A DNA stretch of 50,131 nt from Bacteroidales bacterium UBA2287 (GCA_002345675.1 DDWL01000030.1:1-50131); one strand, 5' to 3'. Shown: positions 40,499-48,626, counted from the first letter of the stretch. Numbers and translations are program-made. Notes: generated by a model from the sequence alone, not told the origin.

Positions 40499-41830
40499 CT
40501 ATATAGCTCCGTAAATCATTCCACTAATGGTTGCCATTATAATAACCAGTAAAACGTAAACTAATGTTTTCTGAGTTCCCATAACTTTTCTAATAACCAG
40601 CATATTTGGGAGAGAAAGCGACGGCCCCGCAAGAAGCAAGGCCAACGCAGGGCCTTTACCCATTCCCGACGATAGCAAACCCTGTACAATAGGCACCTCG
40701 GTTAATGTTGCGAAGTACATAAATGCGCCAACAATGGATGCGAAAAAGTTAGAGAAAACGGAGTTTCCACCTACAAGCGACGAAATCCAACTACTAGGAA
40801 TAACTCCAGGAATGCTGGTAGAATCGTGAGTTGAACCTAAAAGGAATCCTGCTACAATAACTCCCAATGCCAACAATGGCATAATTTGCTTGGCAAAATC
40901 CCAGCTGGCAATAGTCCATTCGCGGTTCTCGTCCTCCTTTTGCATGGTTATAATGCTTAAACCGGTTATTGAAACAAGCATTGGAACAAGAGGCGCTAAC
41001 GAGCCGCCAATATAAGTTGAAGCAAGAATTCCCGAAACGGCAGTAGCAACAGCGGCAGCAGCAACCAACCACCATTTTATTTTTAGTATTTTAATTAAGG
41101 AGTAAACCAAACCGAGCCCGAAAATGCTGGTTATAATCCATTTGTTGCTCCATATAAAGTACCACGCACCGCTTGTATCGTCGCTGGTGGGTTTCCCCCA
41201 GTTGGCAAATACAAGAATTAGTACAAGAATAAAGAAGTGAAACGATGTTTGCCACATTGGCCGAACCTCGGGAGGCAACTGAATATTCATTTGCTCGGCG
41301 GCTTTTACCTTTTCTTCTTTACGGTAAATTATGGCCATAATGCTTCCAATTATAATAGCAAAACTTACTGCACCTATAATACGAGCAACGCCCATCTCGA
41401 AACCAAGAATGCGAGCCGTAAGAATGATTGCCAGAATATTTATGGCAGGACCCGAGTACAAAAAAGCAACTGCTGGGCCTAAACCTGCACCACGCTTATG
41501 AATACTCGAGAAAAGGGGTAAAATTGTGCAACTGCATACAGCCAAAACTGTTCCCGAAACAGCTGCAACCGTGTAGGCAAGCCACTTTTTGGCGTTTGCG
41601 CCAAAGTACTTTAGCACCGCACCCTGACTAACAAAAACCGAAATTACTCCAGCAATAAAAAATGCTGGCAGTAGGCAAAGTATCACGTGCTCCTGTGCGT
41701 ACCACTTGGCAAGGTCGAGCGTTGCATCAACGGCTGTGCGGAATGTTGCGCTATCGACAGGCATAAAGAATGCCAAGGTGAAGAAGAAAACTATCCAGAA
41801 AAGGATTTGAAGTTCTTTTTTAATTTCCAT
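40499..41830 (-). CDS. arsP: ArsP-type permease (organoarsenical efflux)
   Basis: 443 residues, about ten to twelve membrane segments. The N-terminal permease motif VLAVCSCTILPLF (Cys99, Cys101) with SGPAINILAIILTARILG, and its internal counterpart FATLTEVPIVQGLLSSGMGKGPALALLLAGPSLSLPN, are hallmarks of the ArsP/SO_0444-like permease family. ArsP exports trivalent organoarsenicals; some relatives handle copper or zinc, so specificity rests on the arsenic context. Eleven bases after arsG. Confidence 0.86.
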   Translation of the reverse strand: MEIKKELQILFWIVFFFTLAFFMPVDSATFRTAVDATLDLAKWYAQEHVILCLLPAFFIAGVISVFVSQGAVLKYFGANAKKWLAYTVAAVSGTVLAVCSCTILPLFSSIHKRGAGLGPAVAFLYSGPAINILAIILTARILGFEMGVARIIGAVSFAIIIGSIMAIIYRKEEKVKAAEQMNIQLPPEVRPMWQTSFHFFILVLILVFANWGKPTSDDTSGAWYFIWSNKWIITSIFGLGLVYSLIKILKIKWWLVAAAAVATAVSGILASTYIGGSLAPLVPMLVSITGLSIITMQKEDENREWTIASWDFAKQIMPLLALGVIVAGFLLGSTHDSTSIPGVIPSSWISSLVGGNSVFSNFFASIVGAFMYFATLTEVPIVQGLLSSGMGKGPALALLLAGPSLSLPNMLVIRKVMGTQKTLVYVLLVIIMATISGMIYGAI

Positions 41831-41841
41831 TATTACTTAAT

Positions 41842-42555
41842 TTATAAAAAAACCAATACTACATAGTAAACTCCTACTCCAATAAAAATAACCGCTACAG
41901 CCCTACGAAACCAAAGTTCGAAGGTTTTAATTCGGCTATAAAACGACCCAATACTCGAAACGCTAAATGCCAAAATCCAAGCAATTATTATAACTGGTAA
42001 GCCGGTTGCTATGGCAAATACAAAGGGAAGAAAGTATCCACCGGTTGACGAAACCGAAAGGGGAATTAACCCTCCAAAGAACAGCACCCCGCTGTAAGGG
42101 CAAAACGCCAAGGCGAAAACAACTCCTAAAAGTAATGCGCCCCACGAACTTCCTTTGCTTGCCTTTTCTTCGGCACGCGAAGATAGTTTTCCCGAAAAGT
42201 AGAGCTTTATCTTTATAAAGTCGAGCATAAAAAGCCCAATAATAATAAGCAGAGGGCCAACAAACATTTCGCCGTAAATGCTAATGAATCGCTGAATTTT
42301 ATAGATACTTGCTCCCTGCTTAAGAATAAGAATTAGCAGCACCCCAAGCACTGTATAGGTAATTGCCCGCCCAAGGGTATAAAGAATGCCGTTGAGAAAA
42401 ATCCTTTTCTTATTAAGAATATCCTTGCTTATAAATCCAACCGCCGAAATATTGGTTGCCAAGGGGCAAGGGCTAATGGCTGTCATTAGCCCAAGCAAAA
42501 AGGCAGTTAAAATAGGAAACTGAGAGTTATCGACAAAGTTTTGCAAAAAGTCCAT
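41842..42555 (-). CDS. arsG: ArsG-type CcdA/DsbD-like permease
   Basis: 237 residues with about six membrane segments. Conserved cysteines are Cys30 (AISPCPLATN) and Cys152 (LAFCPYSGVLFF), the CcdA/DsbD pattern. In known arsEFG clusters ArsG exports aromatic aminoarsenicals; standing alone the family could instead move electrons across the membrane. Its position one base after an ArsF-like gene, with ArsE-like and ArsF-like partners upstream, favours the ArsG reading. Confidence 0.83.
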   Translation of the reverse strand: MDFLQNFVDNSQFPILTAFLLGLMTAISPCPLATNISAVGFISKDILNKKRIFLNGILYTLGRAITYTVLGVLLILILKQGASIYKIQRFISIYGEMFVGPLLIIIGLFMLDFIKIKLYFSGKLSSRAEEKASKGSSWGALLLGVVFALAFCPYSGVLFFGGLIPLSVSSTGGYFLPFVFAIATGLPVIIIAWILAFSVSSIGSFYSRIKTFELWFRRAVAVIFIGVGVYYVVLVFL

Positions 42556-42556
42556 G

Positions 42557-42952
42557 CTAGTTCTTTAAAACTTCGTTGATTTTAGCAACCAAATCGCGTT
42601 CAAATTCCTCTTTGTTCTGTGTACGTGAGTAATTACGAATAACTTCGGAAACGTCGGCAACAACCTCTTTCTTTTTCTTTTTGCCCACAATTACAAGGGT
42701 TTGCGATTTTGCACTATGCTTAGCAATAAGATCCTTATTTGCCTCATCGGCCAGTTTTACCTCCTTAAAAGAAACCTTGTCGGCAGTAAAATTCTTCTCA
42801 ATAACTGCTTTTACTTCGGCCTCAGCAGCATTGCACGCTTTGGCTTGGCAGCACGAAAGGTTAGCCTTAAAGTAAAGAACCTCTACTTTTTGAGCTTTAA
42901 GGGCTACTACTGAAAGCAGCACAAATGCTAAAATGGTGAAAAGTCGTTTCAT
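42557..42952 (-). CDS. Exported ArsF-like protein, second copy
   Basis: 131 residues. Signal peptide about 1-21 (cleavage near KAQ). Mature part: KVEVLYFKANLSCCQAKAC with Cys34, Cys35 and Cys40, then a thioredoxin-like strand/helix pattern and a C-terminal helix. ArsF-type proteins work with ArsE in reducing nitro groups of aromatic arsenicals. The unusual CC...C spacing differs from the CxxC of its neighbour, from which it is separated by three bases; the two could be partners in thiol exchange. Confidence 0.75.
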   Translation of the reverse strand: MKRLFTILAFVLLSVVALKAQKVEVLYFKANLSCCQAKACNAAEAEVKAVIEKNFTADKVSFKEVKLADEANKDLIAKHSAKSQTLVIVGKKKKKEVVADVSEVIRNYSRTQNKEEFERDLVAKINEVLKN

Positions 42953-42955
42953 ATT

Positions 42956-43387
42956 CTATTTGGTTAAAAGTGTATTAACTTCATCAATAATTGCATTTTT
43001 AAGCACATCGGGGTTTCGCAATGCATTTGCAAATGCCAATTCGGTAAGATTTGTGTGCGCCTCGCCCGATACAACTACTAGGCTGCTTCCAGCAACTTCG
43101 TACTTTTCAGAAATCGCCTCGTTAGCCTTTTCGGAGAAGTCGAGTTCGAGAAATTTCACATCCTCATTTTGCGAAAAGTTTGCTGCTATAGTCTCGGCTG
43201 CCAAATTTTGAATTGCCAAGCAAGTTTTGCAGCGCTGCTTCGAGTGAAAGTAGTATACCATAACCTTAGCTTTTTCAACCGGAGCAACCTCAACGGTGCT
43301 ATCAGCCTTTTTGTCGGTCTTTTGTCCACAGCTAAAAAAGCCAATTGCCATTATACTAATGGCCAGAATAAGGGAAATTCTTTTCAT
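42956..43387 (-). CDS. arsF: ArsF-like lipoprotein with CxxC
   Basis: 143 residues. A lipoprotein signal with Cys20 (AIGFFSCGQK) and an Asp/Lys-rich tether, then VMVYYFHSKQRCKTC with the pair Cys53/Cys56, and a thioredoxin-like fold to the end. The YYFH..xRC..C start is the ArsF-type pattern. Predicted to sit on the periplasmic side of a membrane and to act with the ArsE-like thioredoxin and the next ArsF-like protein. Confidence 0.8.
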   Translation of the reverse strand: MKRISLILAISIMAIGFFSCGQKTDKKADSTVEVAPVEKAKVMVYYFHSKQRCKTCLAIQNLAAETIAANFSQNEDVKFLELDFSEKANEAISEKYEVAGSSLVVVSGEAHTNLTELAFANALRNPDVLKNAIIDEVNTLLTK

Positions 43388-43408
43388 TAATTTTAGTTTT
43401 AAAAGTTA

Positions 43409-43648
43409 TTATTGACACTTCGAAATAATTTCTTTAAGCTCGTTAACGCTTGGTATTTTGCCCGAAAAAATAACCTTTTCGTCGATTACCAACCCTGGCA
43501 TACGCATTACACCATAGCCCATAATTGCTACGATATCATCAACTTTTGTAACATTAGCGTCGACACCAAGTTCCTGTACAGCGTTACGTGTGGACTGTTC
43601 GAGTGTTTTACACTTGGGGCAACCGGTCCCCAGAATTTTAATTTCCAT
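43409..43648 (-). CDS. arsE: Small thioredoxin, ArsE-type
   Basis: 79 residues. CPKC at 10-13 after MEIKILGTG, and MPGLVIDEKVIFSGKIPS as the cis-Pro half. Second gene after arsR on this strand and upstream of arsF and arsG. In the described arsEFG system ArsE and ArsF together support nitroreduction; the assignment relies on the motif and this gene order. Confidence 0.84.
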   Translation of the reverse strand: MEIKILGTGCPKCKTLEQSTRNAVQELGVDANVTKVDDIVAIMGYGVMRMPGLVIDEKVIFSGKIPSVNELKEIISKCQ

Positions 43649-43793
43649 ATCCTTTTATCAGTTTAGTTAAACATTATATGGTTAATTTTTAATGTAAAGT
43701 GATGAATGCAAAATGTAAATTGGAGTGAATAAACATTGCTGTTACCCCATAAATTTGTGTTTTACATTTAGTGTTTTACATTTTACTTTGCTT

Positions 43794-44096
43794 TTATTTA
43801 TCGCCTTCGAAGAACTCTTTCATCATTTGCCTTGCTTCCTCCCACGCATCGCGTTTTATGCAATACTTTATTTTAGGTGGATTGAATTCGCCCTGAATTA
43901 GTCCGGCATCCTTAAGTTCGCTTAAGTGCTGCGAAAGCGTGCTACGGGCAATGGGCAAATCGTCGGCAATGTCGCCGCTGTAGCAGCACGATTGCTTCGA
44001 GAGAATTTCCATTAGCTGTATTCGAACTGGATGGCTTAGCGCCTTGGCGTAACGGGCAAGCTTAATTTGCCTTTCGGTGTACTTTGGTTTAATCAT
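43794..44096 (-). CDS. arsR: ArsR-family repressor of the large arsenic locus
   Basis: 100 residues from MIKPKYTERQ at 44096; a longer in-frame ORF to 44222 would run through the operators and promoter and is rejected. Winged helix: YAKALSHPVRIQLMEIL, ARSTLSQHLSELKDAGLI and the wing GEFNPPKIKYCI. Cysteines in QSCCYSGDI, just before the recognition helix, are likely As(III) ligands. It differs enough from the first ArsR to have separate operators. Two symmetrical operators overlap its promoter. Confidence 0.93.
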   Translation of the reverse strand: MIKPKYTERQIKLARYAKALSHPVRIQLMEILSKQSCCYSGDIADDLPIARSTLSQHLSELKDAGLIQGEFNPPKIKYCIKRDAWEEARQMMKEFFEGDK

Positions 44097-44114
44097 ACAT
44101 AGGTTGCAATAAAA

Positions 44115-44162
44115 ACATTTCGCAAATATACGAAATGTTTTTATTTCGCAAAAATACGAAAT
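44115..44162 (-). promoter_or_regulatory. Double ArsR operator overlapping two promoter boxes
   Basis: ATTTCG-N8-CGAAAT occurs twice, at 44117-44136 (extended to ACATTTCG/CGAAATGT, 44115-44138) and 44143-44162, 26 bases apart. Read on the minus strand each spacer is a -7 box: TATATTTG (44130-44123) and TATTTTTG (44156-44149). The TTTG of the distal copy also lies 18 bases before the proximal box and can act as its -33. The repressor would therefore cover the promoter completely. Confidence 0.85.
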
Positions 44163-44226
44163 GAATATTTTAGGGATTTTACATTTTGCAACATTAATGG
44201 TAAAGTGCAAGCGAATGGCCATAAAC

Positions 44227-44286
44227 CAAAAAAGTTCGACTTAGTCCAAACCTACACTTTGGTAGGCAGGTACTATGTCGAACTTT
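44227..44286 (-). terminator. Terminator of the small membrane protein gene
   Basis: A 10-bp stem, AAAGTTCGAC (44231-44240) with GTCGAACTTT (44277-44286), and on the minus strand a T-run. An inner hairpin (CCTAC/GTAGG) sits in the loop. Confidence 0.75.
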
Positions 44287-44345
44287 AATAAATGTTTGCT
44301 AAGCTTAATTAAGCCAGCGAATGTGGGAGTTGGGGCAAAACTCTC

Positions 44346-44519
44346 TTAAATTTCTCTGAAAGTGGTTCCTACCGCTAATACCAAGAATCCTACAAGCAAT
44401 AGAATGTAGTTATACTCACTTAAAATTTGAACATGAGCGTAGTGGCCTATAATTCCAAGTATACCAGCGATTAATCCAATAATCCAGGTAATTTTTTTTG
44501 GTGCTGAAGGCATTTTCAT
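44346..44519 (-). CDS. 57-residue membrane protein
   Basis: Starts MKMPSAPKKITWIIGLIAGI and ends GTTFREI. Two hydrophobic segments (about 11-26 and 36-51) with a short polar loop predict a hairpin in the membrane. An AGGAG-like stretch (CTCCTAAAG on the minus strand) lies 10-18 bases before the start, one of few such cases here. Small proteins of this kind are frequent in Bacteroidota; function unknown. It may be co-transcribed with the barrel gene upstream (98-base gap). Confidence 0.8.
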   Translation of the reverse strand: MKMPSAPKKITWIIGLIAGILGIIGHYAHVQILSEYNYILLLVGFLVLAVGTTFREI

Positions 44520-44617
44520 AATTTTTATCTTTAGGAGAATAAAATGTTGTTCATTGTAATGCTATGTCTTTAATAGTTTTGGGATAGAGTTTCTTTTGCA
44601 CAATCCTCTTAGCTTTT

Positions 44618-45202
44618 TTACGATTTATGCTGAAAAAGGTAGAATAAACCAAGTTGAAAACCCCTGTTGTAAGAGTTTATGGCATCGCTATTATTAATAT
44701 TGGTAAAGCCGTGGTTGTATCGAAAGTCAATACCAAATCCGGTGGAAGGTTTCACATAGCTCATCCCCACACTTAATCCAAAGTCAGTACTTTTATAATT
44801 ATCTTTAACGTCAGCAGTTGCATTACCTGTTTTCGATTTTGCACTTGCTAAAATACCCAGCTGAGGACCAGCCTGGAGTCTGAATCCATTATCGAACATG
44901 TATTGTATTAATAGGGGTATATTGACATAGTTCATATTTATCAACATGTCTACGCCAGCAATTTTCGATTTTGAACCTTGTACTGAAAAAACAGCTTCGG
45001 GTTGTAGTGCAAAATTATTGCTCATGTGAATATGGCCTAACAAACCAGCATGATAGCTGAGTTTAGGGTCGAAATCGTTACTGTTATCGCCCATTATAGT
45101 GTAGGCATTTAAGCCCCCCTTAATGCCAATGTTCACATGTTGCGAATGAGCAGCATTTGTTATAAGTAAAAGAGCCACAACTGTAAAAAGAAAAGATTTC
45201 AT
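44618..45202 (-). CDS. Outer-membrane beta-barrel, porin/PorT-like
   Basis: 194 residues. Signal peptide about 1-20 (LLLITNAAHSQ), then the common start HVNIGIKGGLNAYTI of small eight-stranded barrels, alternating strands such as NYVNIPLLIQYMF and FRLQAGPQLGILA, and the end FQLGLFYLF. A typical small OMP of the phylum; no specific ligand can be named. Probably one transcription unit with the small membrane protein gene. Confidence 0.85.
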   Translation of the reverse strand: MKSFLFTVVALLLITNAAHSQHVNIGIKGGLNAYTIMGDNSNDFDPKLSYHAGLLGHIHMSNNFALQPEAVFSVQGSKSKIAGVDMLINMNYVNIPLLIQYMFDNGFRLQAGPQLGILASAKSKTGNATADVKDNYKSTDFGLSVGMSYVKPSTGFGIDFRYNHGFTNINNSDAINSYNRGFQLGLFYLFQHKS

Positions 45203-45458
45203 AGTTTTTTAGTTTAGATTGAAGACCGTCACTATATTTCTGGCGAATCATCAAAGTGAACATCAAAAGTAAGTTTGTTTTCACATTGAATGTTACATAT
45301 TACCTGCAATTGATTACAAAATTCACGGGTCTACTTTCACTGCTCCTATACCTAAGAACTTAAATTTCAGCAGAATTATAAATAGCAAGTAAACCGTTTT
45401 AGCCTACCCTTTGAACTAATCCTCACCCATTTCGTTTTAATAAGTAAATATTGTAAAA

Positions 45459-46121
45459 ATGAAAACATGGGACGACCTTAAATACAGCACAATTAGTGTT
45501 TACAGAAACAATGAAATTGCCGAAGGAGCTTACCTTCTTTCGTTTAAACGAAACTTTAACTTTGTGGCAGGGCAAGTAGTAGCGCTTGGAGTTACACCAA
45601 CTATTGCTCCTCGCCTTTACAGCATTGCAAGCGGCGAAAACGATGAATTTATCGAAATTTTATATTCCGAAAAATTGGACGGATCGCTTACACCCATGCT
45701 TTCGCTATTAAAACCTGGTGACAACCTTATGGTTTCGGAACCATTTGGGACATTTACACAAACCTCAAAGTCAGATGTTTACATTGCTGCCGGCACAGGA
45801 ATTGCTCCATTTATGTCGAGAATACGATCGGCAAAAGCCGAAAACCCCACAGTTATTCACGGTGCAAGCTACCCCGAGTTTTTCTACTATAATAAAGAGT
45901 TCGAAAATTTTGGAAGAAACTACATTCGCTGCTGCTCCCGTTGTAGCGACGACCAACTGTTTCAGGGACGAGTAACCGACTATGTGAAGCAGTGGAGTAA
46001 CCTCGACCCCAATAAAAAGTATTACCTTTGCGGCAGCGCCGAAATGGTTGTTGAAACTCGCGATGCTCTAATTGCTAAGGGCGTACCATTCGCAAACATT
46101 AACGCGGAGATTTATTTTTAG
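45459..46121 (+). CDS. FNR-family NAD(P)H oxidoreductase
   Basis: 220 residues. The FAD-binding motif RLYS (52-55) in APRLYSIAS and the NAD(P)-binding GTGIAP (112-117) in YIAAGTGIAPFMSRI are complete; the C-terminus NAEIYF resembles the aromatic end of ferredoxin-NADP reductases. It also has a Cys-Cys-x-x-Cys group (IRCCSRC, about 160) and CGSAEMV, the usual FNR cysteine. It should exchange electrons between NAD(P)H and a small redox protein; the partner is not in the window. No neighbour suggests a pathway. Confidence 0.88.
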   Translation: MKTWDDLKYSTISVYRNNEIAEGAYLLSFKRNFNFVAGQVVALGVTPTIAPRLYSIASGENDEFIEILYSEKLDGSLTPMLSLLKPGDNLMVSEPFGTFTQTSKSDVYIAAGTGIAPFMSRIRSAKAENPTVIHGASYPEFFYYNKEFENFGRNYIRCCSRCSDDQLFQGRVTDYVKQWSNLDPNKKYYLCGSAEMVVETRDALIAKGVPFANINAEIYF

Positions 46122-46128
46122 AATTAAA

Positions 46129-46250
46129 CGCAAAGAGGAAATTCACGCAAAGGCGCAGAGACGCAACTTTTTTGCTTTTTAATATTTAACGCAAAGAGTA
46201 AGTTCACGCAAATCCTGATAACTATCGGGAGCAGAGGCGCAAATAAAGTC
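46129..46250. repeat. CGCAAAGGCGCAGAGACGC-type repeats, left side of the GxxExxY gene
   Basis: A 19-base unit at 46146-46164 is followed by a second AACGCAAAGAG...TTCACGCAAA copy that is interrupted by TCCTGATAACTATCGGGA at 46213-46230 and then continues with GCAGAGGCGCAAA. Confidence 0.75.
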
Positions 46251-46290
46251 GAATTTATGTACAGATTTTTTCAATAACTATATATGACTA

Positions 46291-46680
46291 ATGACTGAAA
46301 ATGAAATTTCAAAGATAATTGTTGATGCTTGTTATCGTATTCATAGCCAGTTAGGACCAGGTTTATTCGAATCTGTTTATGAGAAAATACTTGTTATTGA
46401 ACTTGAAAAAGCAGGTTTAAAAGTATTTAGCCAAGTTACCATACCTGTTATTTGGGATAATATTCAGATTGACCAAGGCATTAGAGCCGACTTAATTGTA
46501 AACTATAAAGTAATTGTTGAAATAAAATCGGTTGAAGCAATTTCTCCGGTTCACCATAAACAACTGCTTACATATCTTCGATTAACAGATATGAAACTTG
46601 GGTTGCTTATTAACTTTAATGAAAAGTTAATAAAGGAAGGAATAACAAGGATTGTAAATAACTTAAAGTTTGGATTTTAA
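46291..46680 (+). CDS. GxxExxY protein, nuclease-like fold
   Basis: 129 residues. The family motif Gly24-x-x-Glu27-x-x-Tyr30 lies in GPGLFESVYEKIL; Asp67 (IRADLIV) and Glu77-x-Lys79 (VIVEIKS) make a PD-(D/E)xK-like active centre. The natural target is unknown. It is enclosed by perfect 19-bp inverted repeats and repeat debris, and no promoter is evident. Codon use looks more A/T-rich than that of its neighbours. It may be the cargo or the enzyme of a small mobile element. Confidence 0.88.
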   Translation: MTENEISKIIVDACYRIHSQLGPGLFESVYEKILVIELEKAGLKVFSQVTIPVIWDNIQIDQGIRADLIVNYKVIVEIKSVEAISPVHHKQLLTYLRLTDMKLGLLINFNEKLIKEGITRIVNNLKFGF

Positions 46681-46753
46681 GTGAAAGCTAGAGGATACTA
46701 TAAGTGATTTGCATTTCACACGCAGCAACCAGATTTTTTTCATTGTCAAAATA

Positions 46754-46772
46754 GCGTCTCTGCGCCTTTGCG
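46754..46772. repeat. Right inverted repeat of the GxxExxY element
   Basis: GCGTCTCTGCGCCTTTGCG is the exact reverse complement of 46146-46164. It is 23 bases before the rlmN start. Confidence 0.85.
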
Positions 46773-46794
46773 AGAGAAACTTAATTAAAATAAA

Positions 46795-47823
46795 ATGTCG
46801 AAACCTGCCCTATTTGGTCTTACCCTTAACGAGCTAATTGCACTTGCAAAGGAGGAGAAACTTCCCGGTTTTACTGCCAAGCAAATTTCGGAATGGCTTT
46901 ACAAAAAGGAAATCACGTCAATCGACGAGATGACAAACCTTTCGCTCAAGGTGCGCCAGCAGCTTTCGGAAAAGTACTGCTTTGGACTTTCGCAACCAGC
47001 AAAGGTTTCCGAATCGACCGATGGGACAAAAAAGTACCTTTTTACTACCAGTAACCTAAAATTTGTTGAAGCAGCTTACATTCCCGACAACGACCGAGCA
47101 ACGCTTTGCGTATCGAGTCAGGTTGGCTGCAAAATGGGCTGCCTTTTCTGCATGACCGGCAAGCAGGGCTTTCAAGGGCACTTAAGTGCTGGCGAAATTA
47201 TTAATCAACTTCGCAGTATTCCCGAGTGGAAAAATATAACGAACATAGTATACATGGGAATGGGCGAGCCGTTCGACAATTTGGACAACGTACTAAAGTC
47301 GCTCGAAATTCTCACTTCGGAATGGGGAATGGCCATGAGCCCTCGCCGCATAACCGTTTCAACAATAGGCGTAATACCTGCTATGAAAGAGTTTCTCGAG
47401 CGGAGCAACTGCCATCTGGCCGTAAGCCTTCACACCCCTTTCGACGAAGAGCGACGAATGCTAATGCCCATTCAAAATGTTTACCCTATAGAAGAGGTTG
47501 TTAAAGAAATTCGAAAATTCGACTTCTCGGGGCAACGGCGCGTGTCGTTCGAGTACATAATGTTCAACGGCATTAACGACACACCACGGCACGTAAAGGA
47601 GATGTCGCGACTTTTGAATGGACTCCAGTGCCGTGTTAACCTCATTCGTTTTCATGCCATTCCCGACACACCACTAAAGGGTTCGCCCGACGATGTAATT
47701 TTAGAATTCAGGAATGCTCTTACCGCCAAAGGCGTTTTCACCACGCTTCGGTCATCGCGAGGTCAAGATATTCAGGCAGCCTGTGGACTACTGTCGACAA
47801 AGGAAAACATGAAACGCGAATAA
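46795..47823 (+). CDS. rlmN: 23S rRNA A2503 / tRNA methyltransferase
   Basis: 342 residues. Dual-specificity radical SAM methylase. CKMGCLFC gives the cluster cysteines Cys112, Cys116 and Cys119; the methyl-carrying Cys is Cys330 (QDIQAACGLL). Further marks are YMGMGEPFDN, RRITVSTIG and VSLHTPFDEERR. The N-terminal helical domain (FTAKQISEWLYKK) is complete. It methylates A2503 of 23S rRNA and some tRNAs, aiding decoding accuracy; no sign of the Cfr variant was seen. Confidence 0.96.
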   Translation: MSKPALFGLTLNELIALAKEEKLPGFTAKQISEWLYKKEITSIDEMTNLSLKVRQQLSEKYCFGLSQPAKVSESTDGTKKYLFTTSNLKFVEAAYIPDNDRATLCVSSQVGCKMGCLFCMTGKQGFQGHLSAGEIINQLRSIPEWKNITNIVYMGMGEPFDNLDNVLKSLEILTSEWGMAMSPRRITVSTIGVIPAMKEFLERSNCHLAVSLHTPFDEERRMLMPIQNVYPIEEVVKEIRKFDFSGQRRVSFEYIMFNGINDTPRHVKEMSRLLNGLQCRVNLIRFHAIPDTPLKGSPDDVILEFRNALTAKGVFTTLRSSRGQDIQAACGLLSTKENMKRE

Positions 47824-47869
47824 TTTTTTACCAATTTTCAATATTATTTTAAATTTTTCTTCAGAAATC

Positions 47870-47900
47870 TTTGTCATTCAATTTTACTTTCTTACTTTTG
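47870..47900 (+). promoter_or_regulatory. Promoter of rplU-rpmA
   Basis: TTTG (47870-47873), a 19-base spacer, TACTTTTG (47893-47900). Strong fit to the phylum consensus; the leader is about 35 bases. Confidence 0.8.
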
Positions 47901-47941
47901 CAAGCCCAAAAAGTGTTGAACACTATTAATATTATAAATAA

Positions 47942-48253
47942 ATGTACGCTATTGTAGACATTGCCGGACAGCAGTTTAAAGTGCAGAAAGATCAGAAGAT
48001 CTACGTTCATCGCCTCGAAGGCGAGGAAGGCGCTAAGGTCAGTTTTGACAAAGTACTGCTTGTTGACAACGAAGGAGCAATTAAAATTGGCAGCCCTTCA
48101 ATTGAAAACGCCATGGTTTCGGCCACCATATTAGGTCATGTGAAAGGCGATAAAGTGATCATCTTCAAAAAGAAGAGACGCAAAGGTTATAAACTGAAAA
48201 GAGGCCACCGCCAACAGTTCACACAAATTCATGTAGAAGAAATAGTAGCTTAA
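47942..48253 (+). CDS. rplU: Ribosomal protein L21
   Basis: 103 residues, full length. Starts MYAIVDIAGQQFKVQKDQKIYVHRLE and ends with the family block KKKRRKGYKLKRGHRQQFTQIHVEEI. A 50S subunit protein. Co-transcribed with rpmA, 19 bases downstream, as in most bacteria, from the promoter at 47870. Confidence 0.98.
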   Translation: MYAIVDIAGQQFKVQKDQKIYVHRLEGEEGAKVSFDKVLLVDNEGAIKIGSPSIENAMVSATILGHVKGDKVIIFKKKRRKGYKLKRGHRQQFTQIHVEEIVA

Positions 48254-48272
48254 CAAAATAAATTTTTGAACA

Positions 48273-48533
48273 ATGGCACATAAAAAAGGGGCTGGTAGTT
48301 CGCGAAACGGACGAGAATCCGAAAGTAAACGATTAGGCGTTAAGCTATTCGGCGGACAGGTTTGCAAAGCTGGAAACATTATTGTACGTCAAAGAGGAAC
48401 TAGGCACAATCCTGGTCAAAATGTAGGTATTGGTAAAGATCATACTCTTTTTGCTTTGACCGACGGAGTTGTAGCTTTTCGCAAGAAAGCTGAAAACAAG
48501 TCGTACGTTTCCGTTATTCCTGCCGAGAACTAG
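48273..48533 (+). CDS. rpmA: Ribosomal protein L27
   Basis: 86 residues, full length. Begins MAHKKGAGSSRNGRESESKRLGVK and contains GTRHNPGQNVGIGKDHTLFAL. No N-terminal extension of the kind cleaved in Firmicutes is present. Second gene of the L21-L27 unit, closed by a strong terminator. Confidence 0.98.
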   Translation: MAHKKGAGSSRNGRESESKRLGVKLFGGQVCKAGNIIVRQRGTRHNPGQNVGIGKDHTLFALTDGVVAFRKKAENKSYVSVIPAEN

Positions 48534-48557
48534 TACCATACCACGTAAAACGTAATT

Positions 48558-48610
48558 AAAGTCTCCTGTGGCTGCACTACTATCGGTGCCGATACAGGAG
48601 ACTTTTTCAT
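48558..48610 (+). terminator. Rho-independent terminator of rplU-rpmA
   Basis: A perfect 12-bp stem, AAAGTCTCCTGT (48558-48569) with ACAGGAGACTTT (48594-48605), and five T. The 24-base loop is long. Confidence 0.88.
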
Positions 48611-48626
48611 TATAACAATTCGACTT

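Noticed and set aside
40168..40506. Plus-strand 112-codon ORF over the broken arsC
   Set aside because: It mirrors the arsC remnant and a terminator hairpin; no family features.
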